Of a stretch of DNA of 64,000 nt, positions 51,074 to 59,844 are shown piece after piece. The DNA comes from Arthrobacter sp. Soil736 (GTDB lineage Bacteria; Actinomycetota; Actinomycetes; Actinomycetales; Micrococcaceae), in NCBI RefSeq assembly GCF_001428005.1, contig NZ_LMSB01000045.1, forward strand, positions 1 through 64,000, read 5' to 3'. The stretch's first letter is position 1. Each line of letters starts with the position of its first letter. The notes beneath the pieces were generated by a model. It had not been told where the DNA came from. It searched no databases and saw nothing but the letters and a program-made list of their open reading frames with translations. The position numbers were made by a program, and so were the translations under genes.

Positions 51074-51153
51074 TCTCTTTCGCAGGGCCCGGAATTCCTG
51101 GCCGGCGCGCGGCGCCCACACTGGTCAGTCATTCTCGAGAGGAATGTAGTTCG

Positions 51154-52089
51154 ATGTCCACAACGAAGAACAAGTCCGGCACTTCGAAGGGCAAGCGGTC
51201 CAGGCTCTACTGGGCGGTGCCCGCTGCGCTTGTGGCCATGGTGCTGGTGGTCCTGCTCGCCAAGTGGCTGACCGGCCTGCCTGCCGTCCGGTCCTTCCTG
51301 GCGGACTACCCGGGGCATTCGGAACTGCCGGCCGGTGCTCCCGTCGGCTTCCCCGCGTGGCTGGCGTGGCAGCACTTCCTGAACGCCTTCTTCCTCCTGC
51401 TCATCATCCGCACCGGCTGGCAGGTGCGGACCACAACGCGCCCGGGCGGCTACTGGACCCGCAACAACAAGGGCCTCATCCGGACGAAGACCGCCCCCAC
51501 GAAAATCAGCCTGGAACTGTGGTTCCACCTGACCCTGGATGCGCTCTGGATCCTGAACGGACTGGTTTTCGCGGTCCTGCTGTTCGCCACCGGGCAATGG
51601 ATGCGGATCGTGCCCACCAGCTGGGACGTTTTCCCGAATGCAGCTTCCGCCGTGCTGCAGTACGCGTCGCTGAACTGGCCCACGGAAAACGGCTGGGTCA
51701 ACTACAACGCCCTGCAGCTGCTGACGTACTTCGTGACCGTATTCATCGCCGCCCCGCTGGCCTTCATCACGGGCCTGCGGACGTCCAGCGCCTGGCCCAA
51801 GAAAGCTGCGGCCCTCAACAAGGCCTACCCGATCGAGGCCGCCAGGGCAGTGCACTTCCCCGTGATGATCTACTTCGTGGCGTTCATCGTTGTCCACGTG
51901 TTCCTGGTCCTGGCCACCGGCGCGCTGCGGAACCTCAACCACATGTACGGCGGAAGCGACGACGTGAGCTGGGTGGGTTTCTGGATCTTCGCCGCGTCCG
52001 TGGCGGTGATGATCGGTGCGTGGTTCCTGGCACGGCCGCTCTTCCTGCGTCCCATCGCTTCCCTCATGGGCAAGGTCACCAGCCGCTGA
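51154..52089 (+). CDS. Cytochrome b/b6-type (formate dehydrogenase gamma-like) membrane protein
   Basis: A 311-residue membrane protein with about five helices. H74 (WQHFLNAFF), H125 (LWFHLTLD), H234 (VHFPVMIY) and H248 (IVVHVFLVL) sit in helices as expected for two b hemes. The N-terminus is basic. No partner molybdoenzyme or iron-sulfur subunit is adjacent, so the electron donor is unknown; the family passes electrons between the quinone pool and periplasmic oxidoreductases. It has its own candidate promoter and follows two tRNA genes. The photolyase remnant lies directly downstream on the other strand. Confidence 0.83.
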   Translation: MSTTKNKSGTSKGKRSRLYWAVPAALVAMVLVVLLAKWLTGLPAVRSFLADYPGHSELPAGAPVGFPAWLAWQHFLNAFFLLLIIRTGWQVRTTTRPGGYWTRNNKGLIRTKTAPTKISLELWFHLTLDALWILNGLVFAVLLFATGQWMRIVPTSWDVFPNAASAVLQYASLNWPTENGWVNYNALQLLTYFVTVFIAAPLAFITGLRTSSAWPKKAAALNKAYPIEAARAVHFPVMIYFVAFIVVHVFLVLATGALRNLNHMYGGSDDVSWVGFWIFAASVAVMIGAWFLARPLFLRPIASLMGKVTSR

Positions 52090-52092
52090 TCC

Positions 52093-52817
52093 TAGGACAC
52101 TCTGTGTCACCGGATTGAAAATCCGGAAATAGGGCGAAGCGTCCGCGCCGGAGCCCGCCACCCACTGCCAGTTGGCCGGATTGCTTGCGGCGTCGGCGTC
52201 CACGAGCGTGTCCCAGAACCATGCCTCACCCAGGCGCCAGTCGGCCAGCAGAACTCACGCCAGCCGAGCTCGCTTCGAAAAATACCGACGTCGGGAGGAG
52301 CGTGCCGCGGGAAGCGTTCGCGGAGCGCGTGCCAGATCCGGAACGGACTGATCTCGCCGAAGCGAAGATGCGGGAAAAGCCGGCTGGTGCCCTCGACCCC
52401 GGGCACGTCCCGTCCGGTCCCGTATTCTTCGACCGGTCCGTCCAGGAAATCCTCAAGCCGCCGGCGGGCGCCCTCTCCGGGCATCCAGGTGGCCGCGAGG
52501 CCGCCGCTCCAGCCCCGGCCAGGCAGGAACTCCAGAAGGGTCCGCCAGTGCCCGTCCGGACCGTCCACGGCTCGAACAGCAGGTTCGCCTGGTGGCTGGT
52601 GGCGTCGATGCCCACCGCGGTGGCCCACTCCTTGACGCCTGCGTCCAGTGTGCGCTCCGGCAGCCCGTAGCGTCTGTTCCAAAAGACCGCCCCGGCACCG
52701 GTCTGCTCCACCAGTTCCCGGATGACGGAGGCGGCGCCCCCGCGGCGGAGCAGCAGCCGTGATCCCCTCGCTTCCAGGTCCGCCGAGAGAGCGGAGCCAG
52801 ACAATCGTGGAAGCCAT
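52093..52817 (-). pseudogene. phrB: Deoxyribodipyrimidine photolyase remnant
   Basis: Pieces of one photolyase lie in order but in three different minus-strand frames. They are MASTIVWLR at 52817; ADLEARGSRLLLRRGG to FWNRRYGLPERTLDAG and onward to about VRTGTGGP; then GLAATWMPGE, EEYGTGRD and RLFPHLRFGEISPFRIWHAL to ELGWREF; and finally DWRLGEAWFWDTLVDAD to PYFRIFNPVTQ. Comparison with the family shows missing blocks of about 45 residues after the start, a short gap near VRTGTGGP and about 80 residues after ELGWREF, and a lost C-terminus next to the cytochrome gene stop. A working enzyme of about 460-480 residues cannot be made. Recent decay is likely, because the remaining words are well conserved. 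Confidence 0.88.
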
Positions 52818-52901
52818 GGCTCGACGCTACATGCCGCGGGCATGGCGAAGGCCGGGGTCCTGGGGACCCCGACCTCATTCCGGTTAGCTCATGAGAGCGG
52901 G

Positions 52902-53696
52902 TTAGAGCTTGTCGAAGTCAGCCTCTTCGACGGTCGAGCCCGACGCTGAACCCGCGGAGGCGGCTGACGCGCCGATGGCCGGCTTGGAACCTCCGGACTT
53001 CAGGGCCGCCAGGCGGGCCTCGATTTCCGTCTGCTCGCCGAGATCCTCGAGCTGGTTGAACTGGGCGTCAAGGCTCGACGCCGCGAGCTCCTGCTGGCCG
53101 CGGACCTTGGCCTCCTCGCGCCGGATTTTCTCCTCAAAACGCCCGACTTCGCTGGTGGGGTCCATGAAGTCGATGCTCTTGAGGGCATCGTGGACCTGGG
53201 ACTGTGCGGCAGCCGTCTTCGAACGGGCCACGAGCTCGTTGCGCTTGCTGGTGAGCTGGTTCAGCTTCCCCTTCATCTGGTCCAGGCCGGTCTTGAGCCG
53301 GTCCACCACCTCGGACTGGGACGCGATATTGGGCTCAGCGGCCCTTGCCTCGTTCTCAGAGGACATCTGGCGCTGCAGGGCAACCTTCGCCAGGTTGTCG
53401 AATTTCTGGGCGTCGGCCGCGTCGCCGCCGGCGCGGTACTCATCGGCTTTGCGCGACGCCGCCAAGGCCTTGTTGCCCCAGTCCTGGGCGTTCTTGATGT
53501 CTTCGTTGTAGTCGTCCTGAAGCATGCGCAGGTTTCCGATGGTCTGGGCCACCGCAGCTTCGGCTTCCGCAATGTTGTTGGTGTAGTCGCGGACCATCTG
53601 GTCCAGCATCTTCTGCGGGTCCTCGGCCTGGTCCAGCAACGAGTTGATGTTGGCTTTTGCCAGCTGCGCCATGCGGCCGAAAATGGACTGCTTCAT
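52902..53696 (-). CDS. pspA: PspA/IM30 family membrane-stress protein
   Basis: A 264-residue coiled-coil protein (KQSIFGRMAQLAKANINSLL at the start, then long helices such as EDPQKMLDQMVRDYTNNIAEAE). It binds the inner face of the membrane and protects it under envelope stress. A short Ser/Ala/Gly-rich stretch and acidic end (EEADFDKL) close the protein. GAAAGG precedes the ATG. A perfect 14-bp palindrome lies 32-45 bases upstream of the start. It follows the TPM-domain gene on the same strand by 125 bases. Confidence 0.92.
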   Translation of the reverse strand: MKQSIFGRMAQLAKANINSLLDQAEDPQKMLDQMVRDYTNNIAEAEAAVAQTIGNLRMLQDDYNEDIKNAQDWGNKALAASRKADEYRAGGDAADAQKFDNLAKVALQRQMSSENEARAAEPNIASQSEVVDRLKTGLDQMKGKLNQLTSKRNELVARSKTAAAQSQVHDALKSIDFMDPTSEVGRFEEKIRREEAKVRGQQELAASSLDAQFNQLEDLGEQTEIEARLAALKSGGSKPAIGASAASAGSASGSTVEEADFDKL

Positions 53697-53727
53697 GGTG
53701 TTACCTTTCGTCCTGCTCAGTGTGTCC

Positions 53728-53741
53728 CACTGAATTCAGTG
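53728..53741. promoter_or_regulatory. 14-bp perfect palindrome upstream of pspA
   Basis: CACTGAATTCAGTG, 32 bases before the pspA ATG in a 125-base gap. Candidate operator; the binding protein is not known. Confidence 0.45.
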
Positions 53742-53820
53742 AACAGTTGATACCGCTTCTATCCGCCGGCCGGATCACCGGCCCGGCGCTTAGTCTTTGG
53801 TTCCTGGCTCTCGCTGCCGG

Positions 53821-55851
53821 CTAGAAACTGCCGGAGTCACCGCCGCCGAAATCACCGCCGCCGAAGTCGCCGCCGCCACCCGAGTCGCCGCCCCAGCCGC
53901 CGCCGTCGCTGTGACCGCCGCCCCAGCCGCTGCCGCCGTTCAGGATGGAGTTGATGAGGATTCCGCCAAGGATGGCACCGCCGAGGCCGCCGCCTCCGCC
54001 GCCGCCGAACATGCTGTTCCTGCCGTAGCCCTGGTTGGCATAACCGCCGAAACTGTCGACGTCGGACTGGGCCAGTTGGGCGGCCTGGGCTGCGAGGGCG
54101 TGCGCCTGCTGCGCGTACGTCAGCGCAGTGACGGGATCATTGCGCGAGATGGACAGCGCGTAATCGAGGTTGCGCTGGGCCTCCGCCAGCCGGGTGCGGG
54201 CTTCGGTCCCCACCCCGCCGCGCCTGGCCGTGATGTAATCCGAGGTCGCGCTGATCTGCGCCTGTGCAGACATGATGGTCTGCTGCAGGGAAGCCTGGGC
54301 GCGGCGCGCCTGCTCCTGCTGGTCACGGATACCGCTCAGGGCCTGATCAAGGGAGCGGTGCGCCGTCTCCACCCTTTCGAGGGTGGCAATCGGGTCAATC
54401 TTGCCGCCTTGGATTTCACTCTTCACCTGAGCCAGTGCCGCTTCCACCCCGGCCACAGGGCCGGAAAGCTCCGGGTGCGCGCCGGTCTGGATCATGGCCC
54501 TCGCCTGGGCCAGGTCCTGGGACGTGTCCACAACGGCGGATTCGAGTCCCTGCCGGGCCTCGTCCAGGCTGCCGGCAACCTTGGAAATGGCGTCCAGGAG
54601 CACATTGGTCTGGTGCAGGCTCTCTTCGGCAGCGCGGACGGCCACGGCGGCGAGGCTTCCCTCTCCCGCTTCCAGCTTTTCGCGGGCGGTGGTGCCGGCG
54701 TTCTGCACGAAGGCGAGGCGCTCCTTGGCCTGGGTGATGTTGTCCGCCACCTGGACGAGCGCGCTGTCGGCGTACTTGCCGCGCAGCTCAGCCAGCGTCC
54801 GTTCAGCCTTCGCTATTTTGGCGTCAGCGTCGATTGCCCCGGCGTTGACGGCGGCCAAGGCCTGCGGCGCGTTCTTTTCCAGTTCGCGGAGCGAGTCGAA
54901 GTCGGCCTTCTGCTCCTGGAGTGATGCCAGGGCTGCCTCGGAGCGGCGGATGATCTCGCCCAGCCAGCTGCGCTGCTGCTCCTCGGTGTCAGGAATGTGG
55001 TCATCCAGCTGCTGCTGCAGCTTGAAGGACTCGGACATGTGCGCCTTGGCCTCCTGGAGCGCCCTGGTGAAGTTGCCGACGGCGGATTCACCGTACTGCG
55101 CCTCTGCGAAGCCGAGCTCCTGTTCGCTGGACTTGATGGCGTCGTCAGCTTCGATCAGGAGTGAGCCGCTCTTCCTGCGGAGTTCGTCCACACTCAACGA
55201 AGCAAGGGGATCAAGCTCGGCACCCTGCGGGCCGTAGCTCGCGCTGGACGCCTGGGCCTTCTTCCGCCGGTTCCGGAGGTAGAGATATGTTCCCGCGCCG
55301 CCAGCAGCCACGACTCCGACGCCCACGAGAACAGCAGTACCGGCGCCGCCGGACGGAACGGTGCCGCTCCCGCCGCTGGCCGCGTCACCAACGGCTGCCG
55401 CGGTGTCAATGGCAGCCTGTGCATAGTCCTTCTTGCCGCCGGCCAGGTTGGCTGCGACCGCGTTTTGTGAGATTGCCCCGGTCTTTGAGGCAATGGCACT
55501 CGCCGAGTTCGGGGCGAAGTAGTACTGGCCGGCGGTTGAGATGGCAAGGAGGACGTCAGCCCTGCCCATGCCCTTCTGGTCGGCGACAGCCTTGCCCCAG
55601 TCCGCGGGCTTTGCAGGGTTTTCAAAGGAGTTCACTGTGACCACGTACAGGTTGTACTTGTGGTCCTTGAGGAGCTTCTGGATGGCATCCTGGACTTCAC
55701 CCTTGCGGCTGCCCAGGACATTCGCATTATCTACTATGTTCTGGCCGGACGGGATGGTTACCGGATCTTCAGCCCAGGCTGCTGTGGCAGGGAGCGCGAG
55801 CATTCCAGCCAGACCGATTACGGCGAGAACACGTTTCAACATTGACCGCAT
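53821..55851 (-). CDS. TPM-domain (YgcG-like) exported membrane protein with long coiled coil and Gly-rich tail
   Basis: A 676-residue protein: signal peptide 1-27 (ending AAWAED), TPM domain about 33-150 (QNIVDNANVLGSRKGEVQDA), one membrane helix 171-192, a long predicted coiled coil from about 200 to 590 rich in Ala, Glu, Gln and Leu, and a Gly-rich tail with GGDFGGGDFGGGDSGSF at the end. TPM proteins are found in photosystem repair and in bacterial envelopes; the function here is unknown. It stands beside pspA, so a joint role at the membrane is plausible. Divergent from the HtrA-like gene. Confidence 0.82.
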   Translation of the reverse strand: MRSMLKRVLAVIGLAGMLALPATAAWAEDPVTIPSGQNIVDNANVLGSRKGEVQDAIQKLLKDHKYNLYVVTVNSFENPAKPADWGKAVADQKGMGRADVLLAISTAGQYYFAPNSASAIASKTGAISQNAVAANLAGGKKDYAQAAIDTAAAVGDAASGGSGTVPSGGAGTAVLVGVGVVAAGGAGTYLYLRNRRKKAQASSASYGPQGAELDPLASLSVDELRRKSGSLLIEADDAIKSSEQELGFAEAQYGESAVGNFTRALQEAKAHMSESFKLQQQLDDHIPDTEEQQRSWLGEIIRRSEAALASLQEQKADFDSLRELEKNAPQALAAVNAGAIDADAKIAKAERTLAELRGKYADSALVQVADNITQAKERLAFVQNAGTTAREKLEAGEGSLAAVAVRAAEESLHQTNVLLDAISKVAGSLDEARQGLESAVVDTSQDLAQARAMIQTGAHPELSGPVAGVEAALAQVKSEIQGGKIDPIATLERVETAHRSLDQALSGIRDQQEQARRAQASLQQTIMSAQAQISATSDYITARRGGVGTEARTRLAEAQRNLDYALSISRNDPVTALTYAQQAHALAAQAAQLAQSDVDSFGGYANQGYGRNSMFGGGGGGGLGGAILGGILINSILNGGSGWGGGHSDGGGWGGDSGGGGDFGGGDFGGGDSGSF

Positions 55852-56173
55852 GGCAACCCTTCAGCACGCCTGCGACTGATTCAGGATGAAACAGTCGTCT
55901 CAGAACGCAGCAGCGCCCCCACGCCAGGTGTAAAGCCGCAGGTCGCTGTGGCAATTCTTCTTGATTCTATGGTGCACCAATGGGGCCGTCCACAGCGGGG
56001 AATATGCCACCAGCGAAACGCGCTAAAGAGCCACGGGGACGCGCCGGCAGGCGGCACGGCGCGCCCTTGGGAGGGTGTCCGGGGTACGCATTCAGGAACC
56101 TCCCAGCAAACATCGATTTTAGTTTCAGTCGAATCGTCCATAGTTAATACAGACGAGGATGAAAGGAAGTCCA
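55852..56173. other. Divergent promoter region between TPM and HtrA-like genes
   Basis: 322 bases with no gene. On the plus strand TTTCAG (56123-56128) and TAATAC (56145-56150), 16 bases apart, form a weak promoter candidate for the HtrA-like gene. A GC-rich imperfect inverted repeat lies near 56038-56070 (GACGCGCC with GGCGCGCC). Confidence 0.4.
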
Positions 56174-57853
56174 ATGACTGAGAACCCAGTGCCGGGCGCA
56201 GCACCTGAGAACCGAGATCCTGCAGGGCGGCCCGCTGATCCCACGGCTCCGGCTGCGCGCGAGGAGGGTCTCCAATCTCAGGCACGCCAGCCGGCGGGAA
56301 ACTACGGGGAAAACCCCACCGAGCCCCTGGACCGCAATAATGCGGACCGCGATAGTGTGGGCGGCCATGATGCCCAGCGGGCCGGCTCTGACTACCCCAC
56401 CATGCGGCTGGACCGGCCGGCCCAGGACGCCCCGGGGGATGGCCAAGGCCACCCGCAGAACGAGCCCTTCAACGGACCGCGTCCCGTGTACCCCCAGCAC
56501 GCTCCTTTCTACGGGTACCAGTCCGGGCCCGCAACCCAGCAGTTCGCGTCCGCCCCGCATCCCGGGGACCCCGGCCAGCCCAATCAGTCGCCGTATGCCC
56601 AGCATGGCGCCCACTCCGCCCTTCATGACAACCGGGCCAACGCGCCCAAGCGCAAGGCCAGCTTCGGTGTGGGCACCCTCGTGGCCAGCATCCTCGCCGC
56701 AGGGCTCGTCGGCGGCGGCGTGGCAACGGTCGGTGCCGGCAATCTCTTCGTCGCCGGGACTGCGCCGGCTGTGAGCAGCGGCAGCCAGCCCGGGACCGTG
56801 ATCGTCAATAACAAGGATGACGTCAACGCCATCACGGCCGCTGCCCTCAAGGCATCGCCGAGCGTTGTGACGATCAAGGCCACGAACGGCAGCGAGGGCG
56901 GCACTGGCTCGGGCGTCATCCTCGACGACCAGGGCCACATTCTCACCAACACCCACGTGGTGACCCTTGACGGCACGGCCGCCAGCGCGGATATTGAAAT
57001 CCGCACGTACGACGGCCGCGTATTGACGGCAAAAGTCATCGGTACCGACCCCCTCTCGGACCTGGCCGTCATCAAGGTGGACAACCCTTCAGGGCTTACG
57101 CCGGCCACGCTCGGTGATTCGGGCAAGCTGAACGTCGGCGACACCGCAGTGGCTATCGGCTCCCCTCTGGGCCTCACGGGCACGGTGACGGACGGCATCG
57201 TCTCCACGCTTAACCGGACCATCAGCGTCGCATCCTCGGCAGCGCCCAAGGACGGCGCTGACAATTCCCAGGGCGGCGGCCAGGGCTTCGAGTTCGCGCC
57301 GCCGGGGCAGGGGCAGGGCCAAAGCTCAGCGAGCAAGGGATCCATTTCCATCAACGTCATCCAGACTGACGCCGCGATCAACCCGGGCAACTCCGGCGGC
57401 GCCCTGGTGAACAGCAAGGGCGAGGTGATCGGCGTGAACGTCGCCATCGCGTCGGCCGGCGGCAGCTCCGCGGCGACCGGAACGGGCAACATCGGGGTGG
57501 GCTTCAGCATCCCGATCAACAACGCCAAGCGGGTGGCCCAGGAGATCATTGACAACGGCAAGGCGACCCATGGCCAGCTGGGCGTCAGCGTCAAGCCGAA
57601 GGCGGCCTCGGCATCCGGCTTCTCCGTGGGCGCGGATGTCGACACGGTGGAGCAGGGTTCCGCGGCGGCCAAGGCAGGCATCCGGGCCGGCGACGTCGTG
57701 ACGCGCTTCAACGACCTCGCCATCAGCGACCCGAACCAGCTCACGGCAGCGGTGCGTGAACAGGCGGCCGGCTCAACGGTCAAGATCACCATCCAGCGGA
57801 ACGGCCGCGAACAGCAGCTGGACGTGACGCTCGGCGCAGCCGCAGAGCAGTAG
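56174..57853 (+). CDS. HtrA/DegP-like S1C serine protease with PDZ domain
   Basis: A 559-residue membrane-anchored protease. Residues 1-160 are a disordered cytoplasmic segment rich in Pro, Gln, Gly and Asn. A membrane helix at 166-190 (VGTLVASILAAGLVGGG) leads to the trypsin-like domain with catalytic H261 (NTHVV), D296 (LSDLAVI) and S407 (NPGNSGGAL), then a PDZ domain at about 465-550. It should degrade or chaperone misfolded extracytoplasmic proteins. ATG 56174 has AAAGGAAG upstream. A Gly/Gln-rich loop at 365-385 is inserted before the serine. Confidence 0.92.
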   Translation: MTENPVPGAAPENRDPAGRPADPTAPAAREEGLQSQARQPAGNYGENPTEPLDRNNADRDSVGGHDAQRAGSDYPTMRLDRPAQDAPGDGQGHPQNEPFNGPRPVYPQHAPFYGYQSGPATQQFASAPHPGDPGQPNQSPYAQHGAHSALHDNRANAPKRKASFGVGTLVASILAAGLVGGGVATVGAGNLFVAGTAPAVSSGSQPGTVIVNNKDDVNAITAAALKASPSVVTIKATNGSEGGTGSGVILDDQGHILTNTHVVTLDGTAASADIEIRTYDGRVLTAKVIGTDPLSDLAVIKVDNPSGLTPATLGDSGKLNVGDTAVAIGSPLGLTGTVTDGIVSTLNRTISVASSAAPKDGADNSQGGGQGFEFAPPGQGQGQSSASKGSISINVIQTDAAINPGNSGGALVNSKGEVIGVNVAIASAGGSSAATGTGNIGVGFSIPINNAKRVAQEIIDNGKATHGQLGVSVKPKAASASGFSVGADVDTVEQGSAAAKAGIRAGDVVTRFNDLAISDPNQLTAAVREQAAGSTVKITIQRNGREQQLDVTLGAAAEQ

Positions 57854-57939
57854 CGCTGGCAAACCGTGCCGTCACCGCACACGACAGCTACTCCGTGGAA
57901 CGCTCCGTCCTGAGCAACAACGCCCAGGTCGGCGTTAAC

Positions 57940-57960
57940 GGGGCGGCATCGGGCCGCCCC
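57940..57960 (+). terminator. Hairpin after the HtrA-like gene
   Basis: An 8-bp perfect stem (GGGGCGGC with GCCGCCCC) and 5-base loop, followed by TATATGG. It lies 87 bases after the stop codon; the T-run is poor, so termination is probable but not certain. Confidence 0.6.
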
Positions 57961-58058
57961 TATATGGTTAGCTAGGAGCTACCCGTATCCCGGGCGTTCC
58001 GCGGCCATGACCTCACCCGGCTGGCTATCCACAAGCATGGAAGGCTGCTGTAAATACA

Positions 58059-58871
58059 GTGGAAGAGACATTGAAGATCATCGTCCTGGTCAAGCATGTG
58101 CCGGACGCGCAGTTTGACCGGCACCTCAGCGGCGAGGGCCACACCACGGACCGCGATGAGAGCATTCTGTCCGAGCTGGATGAATATGCACTGGAAGCCG
58201 CCCTGCAGCTCACCGAGGCGCGCGGCGGAAGCAAGGCGGGCAACAAGGTCATCGCCCTCAGCATGGGCCCGGCCGGCGCCGTGAACGCCATCAAGAAGTC
58301 CCTCCAGATCGGCGCGTCCGAGGGCGTCCACCTCACGGACGACGCACTCGCGGGTTCGGACGCTGCCGCCACCTCGCTGGCGCTCGCGGCCGCGATCCGC
58401 CGCATCGGCGCGGACGGCCCGGTGGACCTGGTCCTGACCGGCATGGCATCCACCGACGGCGAAACGTCACTCGTTCCGGCCCAGCTCGCCGAGCGCCTCG
58501 GGCTGCCCCAGGTGACCTTCGCGTCTTCCCTGGACGTTGACTCGGGACGCATCACGGCCCGCCGCGACGCCGACACGCACTCGGAGACGGTCGAAGCCCC
58601 CCTGCCGGCAGTGGTGTCGGTGACGGACCAGATCAACGAGCCGCGCTACCCCAACTTCAAGGGCATCATCGCGGCCAAGCGCAAGAGCATCACCACGCTG
58701 TCGCTGGCGGACGTTGGAGTCGATCCCTCCCAGGTGGGCCACGCCGGATCCTGGACCACGGTGACCTCGGCCGAGGAACGCCCGCCGCGCACCGCAGGGA
58801 CGATCATCACGGACGAAGGCGACGCCGGCATCAAGCTGGTTGACTTCCTGGCCGCCCAGAAGCTGCTCTAA
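58059..58871 (+). CDS. etfB: Electron transfer flavoprotein beta subunit EtfB
   Basis: A 270-residue subunit that with EtfA carries electrons from acyl-CoA and related dehydrogenases to the respiratory chain. It begins near KIIVLVKHVPDAQ and has the DLVLTGMASTDGETSLVPAQLAE segment of the AMP-binding region near 130. The GTG at 58059 is used here; a TTG at 58071 has GGAAGAG 4 bases upstream and is an equal alternative that would remove four residues. etfA follows after 15 bases. Confidence 0.93.
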   Translation: MEETLKIIVLVKHVPDAQFDRHLSGEGHTTDRDESILSELDEYALEAALQLTEARGGSKAGNKVIALSMGPAGAVNAIKKSLQIGASEGVHLTDDALAGSDAAATSLALAAAIRRIGADGPVDLVLTGMASTDGETSLVPAQLAERLGLPQVTFASSLDVDSGRITARRDADTHSETVEAPLPAVVSVTDQINEPRYPNFKGIIAAKRKSITTLSLADVGVDPSQVGHAGSWTTVTSAEERPPRTAGTIITDEGDAGIKLVDFLAAQKLL

Positions 58872-58886
58872 GAGGGATCACACAAC

Positions 58887-59840
58887 ATGGCAAACGTACT
58901 GGTATTCATTGACAACCCGGGCCAGGCTCTGAAGAAGAGCAGCCTTGAACTCCTCACCATCGCGCGCTCCCTGGGGGAGACGGCCGTGGCTCTCAACGGC
59001 GAACTGCACGACGGCGTCGCAGCCGCCCTCGGTGCGCACGGGGCCGTTGCCGTCTACCGGCCCTCCGCGCAGGACCTTGATGACTATCTCGTGGCGCCCA
59101 AGGCCGCTTACCTGGCTGAGGCCGTGAACGCGTCCGGAGCCACCACCGTCCTCGTGGAAAATTCACCCGAGGGCAAGGAAATCGCCGCGAGGCTGGGCGT
59201 CCGGCTGGGCGCGGGCGTCATCACCGACGTCGTTGCGGTCGACGCTGACGGCACCGCCCACAAATCGGTGCTGGCCGGCTCGTACAACACCGCGGCCAAG
59301 GCGACCACCCCGCACACCGTGCTGACTGTCAAGGCGAACAGCGTGACGCCGGAGCCGGCCGCGGCGCCCAGCGTCCCGGAAACGGTGACGGTTGACGTGC
59401 CTGCCGACGCAACCGCTTCGGCAGCGCGCATCACGGCCCGGGAGCCGAAGGCCGCCAGCGGCCGCCCGGACCTCACCGATGCGCGGATCGTGGTGGCCGG
59501 CGGACGCGGTCTCGACGGCGACTTCGGCCCGGTCGAGGAGCTGGCAGACGCGCTGGGTGCGGCCGTCGGCGCATCGCGTGCGGCAACGGACGCCGGCTGG
59601 ATCAGCCACGATGCCCAGGTGGGCCAGACCGGCAAGACCGTCTCTCCGCAGCTGTACATTTCGGCAGGCATCTCAGGCGCCATCCAGCAGAAGGCCGGCA
59701 TGCAGACGGCGAAGGTGATCGTGGCCGTGAACAAGGACGCGGAATCGCCCGTCTTTGAAATCGCTGACTTCGGCATCGTCGGTGACCTCTTCCAGGTCCT
59801 GCCGCAGGCGACGGAAGAAATCAAGAAGCGCAAGGGCTGA
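58887..59840 (+). CDS. etfA: Electron transfer flavoprotein alpha subunit EtfA
   Basis: A 317-residue partner of EtfB. The FAD-binding C-terminal domain starts at about 190 with RIVVAGGRGLDGDFGPVEELAD, followed by GASRAATDAGWISHDAQVGQTGKTVSPQLYIS and ISGAIQQKAGMQ. The first 180 residues form the Rossmann-like domain that packs on EtfB. AGAGGGATC precedes the ATG. In the same operon as etfB and probably the PIG-L gene. Confidence 0.94.
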   Translation: MANVLVFIDNPGQALKKSSLELLTIARSLGETAVALNGELHDGVAAALGAHGAVAVYRPSAQDLDDYLVAPKAAYLAEAVNASGATTVLVENSPEGKEIAARLGVRLGAGVITDVVAVDADGTAHKSVLAGSYNTAAKATTPHTVLTVKANSVTPEPAAAPSVPETVTVDVPADATASAARITAREPKAASGRPDLTDARIVVAGGRGLDGDFGPVEELADALGAAVGASRAATDAGWISHDAQVGQTGKTVSPQLYISAGISGAIQQKAGMQTAKVIVAVNKDAESPVFEIADFGIVGDLFQVLPQATEEIKKRKG

Positions 59841-59844
59841 GTCC

